DNA of 9,121 bases from Acidobacteriota bacterium (lineage in GTDB: Bacteria > Acidobacteriota > Terriglobia > Terriglobales > Acidobacteriaceae): NCBI GenBank assembly GCA_021801945.1, contig JAKABE010000107.1, positions 1 to 9,121 on the forward strand. Reading direction: 5' to 3'. Both the position numbers and the translations under genes were made by a program. This document shows positions 1-5,838 of this stretch, piece after piece (within the stretch, counting starts at the first letter, position 1; each line of letters begins with the position of its first letter). Below the pieces are notes generated by a model. The model was not told the DNA's origin, did no database searches, and saw only the letters and a program-made list of their open reading frames with translations.

Positions 1-1
1 G

Positions 2-607
2 CAGAGTGGGCGCGCCATCGGGGGTGAGGCGGTAATCGACGCGGGTGACGATAAAGCGTCCGCGATCGGTCGAGTTAAAGCGGCTGCGGCGATAGGCGAA
101 GCCGCACTCGGGGGCAGGGAACTCGACGAAAGCACCTTGCTCCAGATCGAAGGCGCGTACGCGATCGATTACGGAGGAGACTTCCTGTCCGTACGCACCC
201 ACGTTTTGCACGGGTGTGCCACCCACTGTGCCGGGAATGCCGGCCATGCACTCGGCACCCGCGCAGTTGTCTCTCACAGCGCGCTCGACCAGGGCGTCCC
301 ACTCCTCACCGGCTGCGGCTCGATAGATGCGCTGTGCGCTCGGAGCTGAAGGATCCAAGGTGTGCTGCGTATCGTCCACGCTGACTCCGCGTAAAGCTAT
401 GCGAAGAACGAGCCCGTTAAAGCCAGAGTCGGAAACGAGCAGGTTGCTGCCGCCCCCCAGAACGAACAGTGGAACGCCATGCTCGCGTACCCATGCCGCT
501 GCCTCCACGATCTCTGCCTCGTCTGCGGCCTCGGCAAACCATCGCGCCGGACCGCCGATGCCGAAAGTCGTGAACGGCGCCAGCACCTCATTTTCCTTGA
601 TGCGCAT
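2..607 (-). CDS. murB: UDP-N-acetylenolpyruvoylglucosamine reductase MurB (partial, C-terminus off the left edge)
   Basis: MurB is a cytoplasmic flavoenzyme that uses NADPH to reduce UDP-GlcNAc-enolpyruvate to UDP-N-acetylmuramate, the second committed step of peptidoglycan precursor synthesis. The first 202 codons are present without a stop. The FAD-binding part is clear: TTFGIGGPA (residues 13-21), the LGGGSNLLVSD flavin loop (50-60), and AGIPGTVGGTPVQNVGAYGQE (122-142). The CGFAYRRSRF stretch (168-177) contains the substrate-site arginine equivalent to Arg159 of the E. coli enzyme. The rest of the substrate domain, with the catalytic serine and glutamate, lies outside the window. The run into RLTPDGAPTL resembles the E. 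coli-type (type I) enzyme, but that assignment is tentative. The ATG at 607-605 is chosen because the family begins a few residues before the FAD domain. A GAGG sits about 16 bases upstream, too far for a normal ribosome site, so initiation may be weak or leaderless. Confidence 0.95.
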   Translation of the reverse strand, partial: MRIKENEVLAPFTTFGIGGPARWFAEAADEAEIVEAAAWVREHGVPLFVLGGGSNLLVSDSGFNGLVLRIALRGVSVDDTQHTLDPSAPSAQRIYRAAAGEEWDALVERAVRDNCAGAECMAGIPGTVGGTPVQNVGAYGQEVSSVIDRVRAFDLEQGAFVEFPAPECGFAYRRSRFNSTDRGRFIVTRVDYRLTPDGAPTL

Positions 608-689
608 CGAATATAGGCTATACCCTCATGTCCGACGATAGAATGGGCGATAAAATGGTTGAAGGCAGTTTCCCCTGCCGGAGGTATAC
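608..689. promoter_or_regulatory. Divergent promoter region between murB and the bacilliredoxin gene
   Basis: These 82 bases separate two divergently transcribed genes and must hold the start signals for both. An 11-base palindrome, TATAG-G-CTATA, lies at 612-622, right beside the murB start. Its AT-rich arms could serve as a -10 element for either direction. For the rightward gene, TAAAAT at 651-656 is the best -10 candidate, but no good -35 hexamer sits at the expected distance. The rightward gene has a strong Shine-Dalgarno sequence, GGAGG at 680-684, five bases before its ATG. The promoter calls are inference from position and base composition only. Confidence 0.35.
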
Positions 690-1118
690 ATGTATCCAGA
701 ACTGATGGTCATTCCTATGCGCGAGGATCTAGTGCGCGCCGGGATTACAGAAACGCGCACCGCCGAGGAGGTGGAGACGGCGATGGCCCAGCCGGGCACG
801 ACTCTGGTGGTGGTGAACTCCATCTGTGGCTGTGCGGCAGGCAAGATGCGCCCCGGCGTGCGCCTCGCTCTGGCCAACTCCGCCAGTCTGCCTGACCGCA
901 AGATCACCGTTTTTGCGGGCCAGGACCGCGAGGCCACTGAGCGCGCCCGCAGCTACTTCGAAGGTAATCCGCCCACCTCACCCGCAGTCGCCATCCTGCG
1001 CGACGGCAAGCTGGTTTATCTGATGCAGCGCTTCGTGATCGAGCAATCTACGGCGCAGGAAATTGCTATGGAGTTGATGCGCGCGTTCGATGAGTTCTGC
1101 GCGAAGACGGCGGCGTAG
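690..1118 (+). CDS. Bacilliredoxin, BrxA/BrxB (YphP/YqiW) family
   Basis: Members of this family are small thioredoxin-fold proteins that remove bacillithiol from S-bacillithiolated proteins and have weak disulfide isomerase activity. The 142 residues match the usual length of about 144. The hallmark CGC redox motif is at residues 46-48 inside VVNSICGCAAGKMRP. VFAGQDREAT (74-83), the cis-proline region NPPTSPAV (93-100) and the C-terminal AFDEFC (132-137), with a third cysteine, also follow the Bacillus YphP pattern as I recall it. One difference is RFVIEQ at 114-119, where the Bacillus proteins have RHEIEG, so a normally conserved histidine is replaced by phenylalanine. The ATG at 690 is supported by GGAGG five bases upstream. 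The gene stands alone, divergent from murB and convergent with the next gene. Its presence implies a bacillithiol-type low-molecular-weight thiol in this organism. BrxA and BrxB cannot be told apart here. Confidence 0.93.
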   Translation: MYPELMVIPMREDLVRAGITETRTAEEVETAMAQPGTTLVVVNSICGCAAGKMRPGVRLALANSASLPDRKITVFAGQDREATERARSYFEGNPPTSPAVAILRDGKLVYLMQRFVIEQSTAQEIAMELMRAFDEFCAKTAA

Positions 1119-1136
1119 GTTCCGCTCGATAGACTT

Positions 1137-1183
1137 TCCGGATCGATCCCGGATAGCGCCAAAGCGCAGCATCTGCTATGCGC
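1137..1183. repeat. Two adjacent small inverted repeats downstream of the bacilliredoxin gene
   Basis: Two stem-loops follow the bacilliredoxin stop at 1118. The first pairs TCCGG (1137-1141) with CCGGA (1149-1153) around a seven-base loop and contains the perfect palindrome GGATCGATCC (1140-1149). The second, at 1164-1183, pairs GCGC and AGCA with TGCT and GCGC across a two-base loop and a two-base bulge. Neither is followed by a T-run, so they are not classical intrinsic terminators. They directly precede the larger palindrome at 1189-1236. Confidence 0.5.
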
Positions 1184-1188
1184 GTTGT

Positions 1189-1236
1189 GATCCCTTCGAT
1201 TATGAGCTGTGCGATCCGCACACGGTCGAAGGGGTC
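1189..1236. repeat. 48-base two-tier palindrome (REP-like or mini-repeat hairpin)
   Basis: The outer arms, GATCCCTTCGA (1189-1199) and TCGAAGGGGTC (1226-1236), pair over 11 positions with one G-U wobble. Inside them lies a second perfect stem, TGTGCG (1208-1213) and CGCACA (1217-1222), with an ATC triloop. The outer arms and the inner hairpin are separated by an eight-base and a three-base internal loop. There is no T-run on either side. It sits in a convergent intergenic gap, the usual place for REP-type palindromes, and could act as a bidirectional transcription barrier or an mRNA 3' end stabiliser. The pairing is seen directly. Membership of a genome-wide repeat family is inference. Confidence 0.6.
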
Positions 1237-1400
1237 TTCATGAAAAGGTACAGAATGTCAACGCCAATCGTGTGTTGGCCGAAAATAGAAAACCCCTCGT
1301 AACCATGTTCCAACAGAAGGCAGTCAGGATACTTAAGTGAACAGTATTACGGCTAGCTGACCGCCAACTCTCTTGTGAGGCGACTCAATTCGCTGAGTGC

Positions 1401-2330
1401 TCAGCCGGCCGCCTCCTTTGCCTGTTGGTTGCGGTACACGCGCCAAAACTCCACAAATCCCTTCTGGCGCACCACCTGAAAGAAATCGCTGGCCACGCAA
1501 TAAAAGATGGCAGACGCGCCCATCGCGAAGTGCAAAGCGCCACTGCCCAACTCCTTCGCGAAGGGCAGCGGGGCAGCGGAGATCACCATCGCCAGCACGA
1601 TGATCATCAGTTTCACAATGCCCATGTCCAGGTTGGTCTCCATCAGTTTGCTGGTAAATGGCCTTCCCAGCTTAAAGCTGGTCGTGACGGCCGAAAGCGG
1701 CGAGCGGTTCTCAAGCAGCGCCAGCAAAGGTGCGACAGTGAAAGGCCAACTGACGAGGGCAAAGAGCGTAAAAAAGCCTAGGGACAGAAAGATGACCCAA
1801 ACGAAGTAGCCCACTAGATCGGCGTTGCCATCGGGGGTGATGTGCGTCATTGCGACCCACTGGACGCACTCGTACCAGGCGAAATAGATGGCGCATAGAA
1901 GCAGAAGCCAGGTCGCCTGAAGCGCCATGATCGCGAGGGGCCGGAAACGAACGCCGGGCTCCATGCGCTTGAGCACGGCGGCGCGGCCGAAACCTGCCAT
2001 CAGCGACCACACGATGATTCCCAGGGGAACCAGCCAGTACAGCGTGTGCACGACGTAAGGCTTGTAGAGCACCCATGCATCGCCTATCCGCACGGCGGTC
2101 ATCCACGGGTTTCCCATGCTGAGATGGATCAGTCCCGCCTTCTCCGGCGGCAGGATCGCGGCAATGCGCTTAAGGTTGAGCCAGCAAAGGTAGAGAAACG
2201 GCACGGCAAAGAGCCAGCGCCAGGCGATCTCCAGGCCGGTCAGCAACGGCCTCCGGAAGACCCACCCCATCTGGTTCACCACCTTCTGGGTGGCGCGCAC
2301 GGGTTGGCTGAGGTAAGTCTCCGAACTCAC
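1401..2330 (-). CDS. Polytopic membrane protein of unknown function, coupled to leuS
   Basis: I do not recognise a named family. The 309-residue protein has about six hydrophobic segments: roughly residues 37-53, 92-114, 131-152, 172-206 (long enough for one or two passes), 237-257 and 264-287. The first 28 residues, including RATQK and FRRP, are a basic cytoplasmic-like lead-in without a cleavable signal. An amphipathic stretch around ENRSPLSAVTTSFKLGRP (207-224) looks like a cytoplasmic loop, and the C-terminus is charged (FWRVYRNQQAKEAAG). The start is GTG at 2330-2328, overlapping the leuS TGA in a GTGA arrangement. No clear Shine-Dalgarno sequence precedes it, so translation probably depends on ribosomes finishing leuS. 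An alternative start would be Met21. A 6-base inverted repeat (GCTGAG/CTCAGC, 1392-1405) overlaps the stop codon. The role is unknown; the coupling suggests only co-expression with leuS. Confidence 0.85.
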   Translation of the reverse strand: MSSETYLSQPVRATQKVVNQMGWVFRRPLLTGLEIAWRWLFAVPFLYLCWLNLKRIAAILPPEKAGLIHLSMGNPWMTAVRIGDAWVLYKPYVVHTLYWLVPLGIIVWSLMAGFGRAAVLKRMEPGVRFRPLAIMALQATWLLLLCAIYFAWYECVQWVAMTHITPDGNADLVGYFVWVIFLSLGFFTLFALVSWPFTVAPLLALLENRSPLSAVTTSFKLGRPFTSKLMETNLDMGIVKLMIIVLAMVISAAPLPFAKELGSGALHFAMGASAIFYCVASDFFQVVRQKGFVEFWRVYRNQQAKEAAG

Positions 2331-4909
2331 TTCACCACCAAGTTGACCAGTTTGCCAGGCACCACAATCACCTTCGCTACGCGCTTGCCCGCCGCGCGCA
2401 GCCGAACCTTCTCGTCGCTCATCGCCGCTGTCTCCATCATCTCCGCGCCGGCGCCGGCAGCCACGCGCACCACCGTCACGAGCTTGCCGTTAATCTGCAC
2501 TGGCACCTCTAATTCTTCCTCCTTGGCCAGCTCGGGATCGCTCACCGGCCAGGGAGCGCGCAACAGAGCGCCCTGCTCGCCCATCTCCTCCCACAGCTCC
2601 GCGGCAAGAAAGGGCGCAAAGGGAGCCAGTAGCAGCACCAGCGCGCGCAACAGTTCGTGCACCACGGGCGCCGGAACCTGCCCGGAGCTCAGCTCCGCGT
2701 CCGCCGCCTGGATCTCATTCACCAGCTCCATGATGGCCGCCACACAGGTGTTGAAGTGCCAGCGGCCCTCAAAGTCCTGCGTGATCTTGGCGATGGTCTG
2801 GTGCAGCTTGCGGCGAAGTTTCTGGCTCGTGGCGTTACCCGCCTCGCCAGTGCCTTTGTCCACAACCTGAGACTGCGCTGCGGCGGGCGTGTAGCGCGTT
2901 ACGAGCCGCCAAACGCGTCCCAAAAACCGGCTTACTCCAGCTACGCCGTCTTCCTGCCAATCCAGATCGCGGTCGGGCGGCGCTGCAAACAAGGCGTACA
3001 TGCGCGTGGCGTCGGCGCCGTAGCGCGCCACCATGTCGTCGGGCGAAACCACATTGCCCTTCGACTTCGACATCTTGGCGCCATCCTTGATGACCATCCC
3101 CTGCGTGAACAGCCGCCGCGCCGGCTCGTCGTTCACGATCATCCCCAGGTCACGCATCACCTTGGTCCAGAAGCGCGAGTAGATCAGGTGCAGGATCGCA
3201 TGCTCCACGCCACCGATGTACTGGTCGATGGGGAACCAGTACTGCGCCACAGCAGGATCGAACGCGGCCCGTGCGTTCTTCGCGTCGGTGTAGCGGTAGA
3301 AGTACCAGCTCGAATCGACAAACGTATCCATGGTGTCGGTCTCGCGCCGCGCCGGCCCTCCGCACTTGGGGCAGGCTGTGTTCACAAATTCCGGCACGCG
3401 TGCCAGCGGCGAGCCGCCCATCTGCGTAATCTCGATCTTCTCCGGCAGCACCACCGGCAACTGCTCGTCCGGCACCGGAACCAGCCCGTCCTTCTCGCAG
3501 TGAATCATCGGAATCGGCGTGCCCCAATACCGCTGCCGGCTCACGCCCCAATCCTTCAGCCGGAAGGTGACCTTCGCCTCGCCAAAGCCGCCGCGCGCGG
3601 CAGCTTCCTGGAGCCGCTTTTGAGCCTCGGCGCAGGTCAGCCCGCTGTACGCGCCGGAGTTCACCAGCACGCCATCTTCCGAGGTGAAGGGCAGCTCCTG
3701 CTCAACGGTCTCCGGCCCAGCCGCCGCAATCACCCTCCGAATCTCAATCCCGTATTTCTTTGCGAATTCGAAGTCGCGCTCATCGTGGCCCGGAACACTC
3801 ATAATCGCGCCGGTTCCGTACTCTAGCAGCACGTAATTCGCCACCCAGATGGGCACGCGCTCGCCGTTGTAGGGATTGATGGCGAAACGGCCAGTGGGAA
3901 CGCCATGCTTCTCGATCGCACCCACATTTCCAGCTTCGCGCGCCCGCGTCTGCTGCTCGATGAGTTCATCCACCTGCGCCTTCAACTCCGCATCGGCCGC
4001 GCAAAAGGTCTTCGTCACCGGATGCTCCGGCGCCAGTTGCACACTGGTGGCTCCAAAGATCGTGTCCACGCGCGTGGTGAAGACTCGGATGCGGGTTTCC
4101 TCCCCGGCTTCGCCCCCCTTGTCCCCTGATCCCTGTTTTGCCTTTCCCTTGTTCCCTTGTTCCCTCGCTCCCTGCTCATCCAGACCGAAATCAACTTCAG
4201 TGCCTTCGCTGCGTCCGATCCAGTTGCGCTGCATGGTGCGCACCTTTTCCGGCCAGCCCTCCAGCTTGTCCAGGCCGTCGAGCAGCTCCTGAGCATACGC
4301 GGTGGTGCGCAGGAACCACTGCTCCAGGTCGCGCTGTTCGACGAAGGTGTCTTCGTGCCGCCAGCAGCAGCCGTCCACTACCTGCTCGTTAGCCAGCACC
4401 GTAGCGCACTCCGGACACCAGTTCACCTTGCTCTTCTTGCGGTAGACCAGTCCCTTCTCAACCATGCGCAGGAAGAACCACTGATTCCAGCGGTAGTACT
4501 CGGGCAGGCACGTGGCTACCTCGGTCGCCCAGTCGTAGCCCAGACCAAGGCGCTGCATCTGCCGCTTCATGGCGGCGATGTTGCTCAGCGTCCACTCCCG
4601 CGGCGGCGTATTGTTCTTGAGCGCGGCGTTCTCAGCCGGCAGCCCGAAGGCATCCCAGCCCATGGGGTGCAGCACGTTGTAGCCGCGCATCCACATGTGC
4701 CGCGCCAGCGCGTCGCCGATGGAATAGTTGCGCACGTGGCCCATGTGTAACTGCCCGCTGGGATAGGGCAGCATCTCAAGGACGTAGTATTTCTCTTTGT
4801 CGCAGCTAGCCGTATCGGCCGCGTACAGGTTCGGGTCCGCGGCCCAACGCTCCTGCCACTTCGCCTCGATCACCGCCGGTTCGTAACGCAGTTCCTTCTC
4901 TTCCGTCAT
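2327..4909 (-). CDS. leuS: Leucine--tRNA ligase (LeuRS)
   Basis: LeuRS is the cytoplasmic class I synthetase that charges tRNA-Leu and hydrolyses mischarged products in its CP1 editing domain. At 860 residues it matches the usual bacterial length. The HIGH-type motif HMGH is at residues 55-58 and KMSKS at 612-616. A likely zinc-binding region follows CPEC (165-168), with further cysteines at 181-182. The editing pocket is visible as the threonine-rich TTRVDTIFG (278-286) and as GTGAIMSVPGHDERDFEFA (365-383), whose Asp376 is the conserved editing aspartate. The leucine-specific region leads to DTMDTFVDSSWYFYRY (525-540), followed by the anticodon-binding domain and a small C-terminal domain ending LVVK. 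Residues about 243-271 are a charged, glycine/glutamine/lysine-rich insertion encoded by repeat-like DNA, about two dozen residues longer than I recall in E. coli. The ATG at 4909-4907 gives the standard N-terminus, but its ribosome site is poor. The stop overlaps the downstream GTG. Confidence 0.98.
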   Translation of the reverse strand: MTEEKELRYEPAVIEAKWQERWAADPNLYAADTASCDKEKYYVLEMLPYPSGQLHMGHVRNYSIGDALARHMWMRGYNVLHPMGWDAFGLPAENAALKNNTPPREWTLSNIAAMKRQMQRLGLGYDWATEVATCLPEYYRWNQWFFLRMVEKGLVYRKKSKVNWCPECATVLANEQVVDGCCWRHEDTFVEQRDLEQWFLRTTAYAQELLDGLDKLEGWPEKVRTMQRNWIGRSEGTEVDFGLDEQGAREQGNKGKAKQGSGDKGGEAGEETRIRVFTTRVDTIFGATSVQLAPEHPVTKTFCAADAELKAQVDELIEQQTRAREAGNVGAIEKHGVPTGRFAINPYNGERVPIWVANYVLLEYGTGAIMSVPGHDERDFEFAKKYGIEIRRVIAAAGPETVEQELPFTSEDGVLVNSGAYSGLTCAEAQKRLQEAAARGGFGEAKVTFRLKDWGVSRQRYWGTPIPMIHCEKDGLVPVPDEQLPVVLPEKIEITQMGGSPLARVPEFVNTACPKCGGPARRETDTMDTFVDSSWYFYRYTDAKNARAAFDPAVAQYWFPIDQYIGGVEHAILHLIYSRFWTKVMRDLGMIVNDEPARRLFTQGMVIKDGAKMSKSKGNVVSPDDMVARYGADATRMYALFAAPPDRDLDWQEDGVAGVSRFLGRVWRLVTRYTPAAAQSQVVDKGTGEAGNATSQKLRRKLHQTIAKITQDFEGRWHFNTCVAAIMELVNEIQAADAELSSGQVPAPVVHELLRALVLLLAPFAPFLAAELWEEMGEQGALLRAPWPVSDPELAKEEELEVPVQINGKLVTVVRVAAGAGAEMMETAAMSDEKVRLRAAGKRVAKVIVVPGKLVNLVVK
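4113..4177 (-). repeat. Degenerate short-period low-complexity repeat inside leuS
   Basis: On the plus strand this stretch is a run of CCCT-led words about eight bases apart: CCCTTGTC (4116-4123), CCCTGAT (4124-4130), CCCTGTTTTG (4131-4140), then two exact CCCTTGTT units (4146-4153 and 4154-4161), CCCTCGCT (4162-4169) and CCCTGCTC (4170-4177). On the coding strand it is strongly purine-rich (GGGAACAA units). It encodes leuS residues 245-266 (QGAREQGNKG, then KAKQGSGDKGG) without breaking the frame. Its base composition and periodicity differ sharply from the rest of the gene. This suggests an inserted or slippage-expanded intergenic-type repeat tolerated in a surface loop. Confidence 0.7.
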
Positions 4910-4981
4910 TCCATTCAGTGTAACCGGCAGCCAGAATGCGGCTGGACCTCGATGTTCCTACGGCGGACCCGGCGAGAGCCA

Positions 4982-5011
4982 GCAAAACAACAGGGCAGGA
5001 ACCTAGCTGCC
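4982..5011 (-). terminator. Weak intrinsic terminator candidate after the cupin gene
   Basis: Read on the minus strand, a five-base-pair stem, GGCAG/CTGCC, with an eight-base loop (arms at plus positions 5007-5011 and 4994-4998) is followed within a few bases by the T-rich run TGTTGTTTT (4990-4982). It lies about 35 bases past the cupin stop, where a terminator would be expected. The stem is short and the U-tract is interrupted, so read-through into leuS is possible. Confidence 0.35.
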
Positions 5012-5046
5012 TCTGGCGCCATTGGCCGGGCGAGCCATTTTCAAAT

Positions 5047-5595
5047 TCACTTGATATTGCCATGCGGTGTCATGGGCGCGACCAAAGTCAATGTGACGCT
5101 TTCCGGCGTGATCCGCTTATGCGGCGTGCCACGCGGAATCACCAGATAATCGCCCTTACGCAGCGTGATCTTTGTCGCACCCTCCGAGGCTGGCGCCAGC
5201 CACTCTCCCGGACCGGTGCTGTATCCGTGCTGCGGCGTTCCACCCACTTCGTAAATGGTCCATCCGTCGTAAATATAGAAAAGATGATCGCGGTACTCAT
5301 GCCACTCGAACCGTTTGGCGGTGGCTTTCTTCTCCACGGTCAGAACCATCGTGAAGTGCGGTTCATCCACCAGCGTCTTGTTGCCTGGGTTGGCCTCAAG
5401 AGCCCTAATGTCGTCCTGAATCGTCTGCGCTCGAATCACCTGGTGCGCGCTTGATGGAGCGAACGCTGCGCCCTCCGCTGCTGCATAATGGCTAAGCAGC
5501 ATTGCATCGGCGAGCGTTAAACTTGCTGCTGCGGCGACCGGCACGGTGCGCAGAAAGCTCCGCCGTCCCGGATTCCTGATGGTTCGGTTACCCAT
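5047..5595 (-). CDS. Tat-exported cupin-fold protein
   Basis: The first 40 residues form a twin-arginine signal peptide: RRSFLR (11-16), then a hydrophobic AAAASL region, with cleavage probably near AAAEGAA (38-44). The mature protein of about 140 residues is a single cupin barrel. Cupin motif 2 is well conserved as GDYLVIPRGTPH (148-159), giving His159 as a metal ligand. Motif 1 is degenerate: RFEWHEYRDHLFYIYDG (95-111) offers His99, Glu100 and His104 instead of a standard HxH...E arrangement. Export through Tat suggests folding, possibly with metal loaded, before reaching the periplasm. The substrate is unknown; many such cupins are sugar- or small-molecule-binding or are isomerases. The ATG at 5595 has GGAGG six bases upstream (5606-5602) and is preceded by a good -10 box. 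The gene appears monocistronic or to lead weakly into leuS. Confidence 0.87.
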   Translation of the reverse strand: MGNRTIRNPGRRSFLRTVPVAAAASLTLADAMLLSHYAAAEGAAFAPSSAHQVIRAQTIQDDIRALEANPGNKTLVDEPHFTMVLTVEKKATAKRFEWHEYRDHLFYIYDGWTIYEVGGTPQHGYSTGPGEWLAPASEGATKITLRKGDYLVIPRGTPHKRITPESVTLTLVAPMTPHGNIK

Positions 5596-5601
5596 GGAAT
5601 G

Positions 5602-5618
5602 CCTCCGCGAGCATTATA
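5602..5618 (-). promoter_or_regulatory. -10 box (TATAAT) and Shine-Dalgarno sequence of the cupin gene
   Basis: On the minus strand a perfect TATAAT (5618-5613) lies 17 bases before the cupin ATG, with GGAGG (5606-5602) in between. A transcription start about seven bases past the -10 box would give a leader of only about ten bases beginning at the ribosome site. No good -35 hexamer is present at 16-18 bases, so the promoter may need an activator or be weak. Confidence 0.5.
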
Positions 5619-5779
5619 GTGGCTCGCCAACTGGCGTAGAACCGAGCACGCCTTCCTGTGCGGCATTTTCCTCAACCTGCCCCTCGAACAATGACGCTTG
5701 CTTCTTGCTAAGGCGCTGAGAGTGGCCTTATCACTGGAGTGGAAGAAAGACGCCATCTTTGTCGGCAAACACGTTCTCT

Positions 5780-5808
5780 CGGCGCTCCACGGGAACTGGG
5801 GAGCGCCG
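5780..5808 (-). terminator. Strong hairpin after the alpha/beta hydrolase gene, possible terminator
   Basis: CGGCGCTCC (5780-5788) and GGAGCGCCG (5800-5808) form a perfect nine-base-pair GC-rich stem around an 11-base loop, 31 bases beyond the hydrolase stop at 5839. No T-run follows on the minus strand, so it is not a classical intrinsic terminator. Its position at the end of the TPR-pspC-hydrolase gene set suggests a U-less terminator or an mRNA 3' end stabiliser. The hairpin itself is certain; its function is inferred. Confidence 0.5.
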
Positions 5809-5838
5809 TAAACCATCCCGCCGGTCCGCTATCTGTAC

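Noticed and set aside
1090..1302. Plus-strand 70-codon frame overlapping the end of the bacilliredoxin gene
   Set aside because: It begins inside that gene, has no ribosome site, and runs through the palindrome cluster.
1348..1358. 11-base word TACGGCTAGCT, repeated at 8481-8491
   Set aside because: Several exact 11-base matches are expected by chance in about 9 kb, and the flanking bases do not match.
2657..3826. Long plus-strand open reading frame of 389 codons antisense to leuS
   Set aside because: It lies wholly inside the strongly supported leuS gene, its translation is rich in Arg, His and Pro with no recognisable domain, and such frames are common opposite GC-rich genes.
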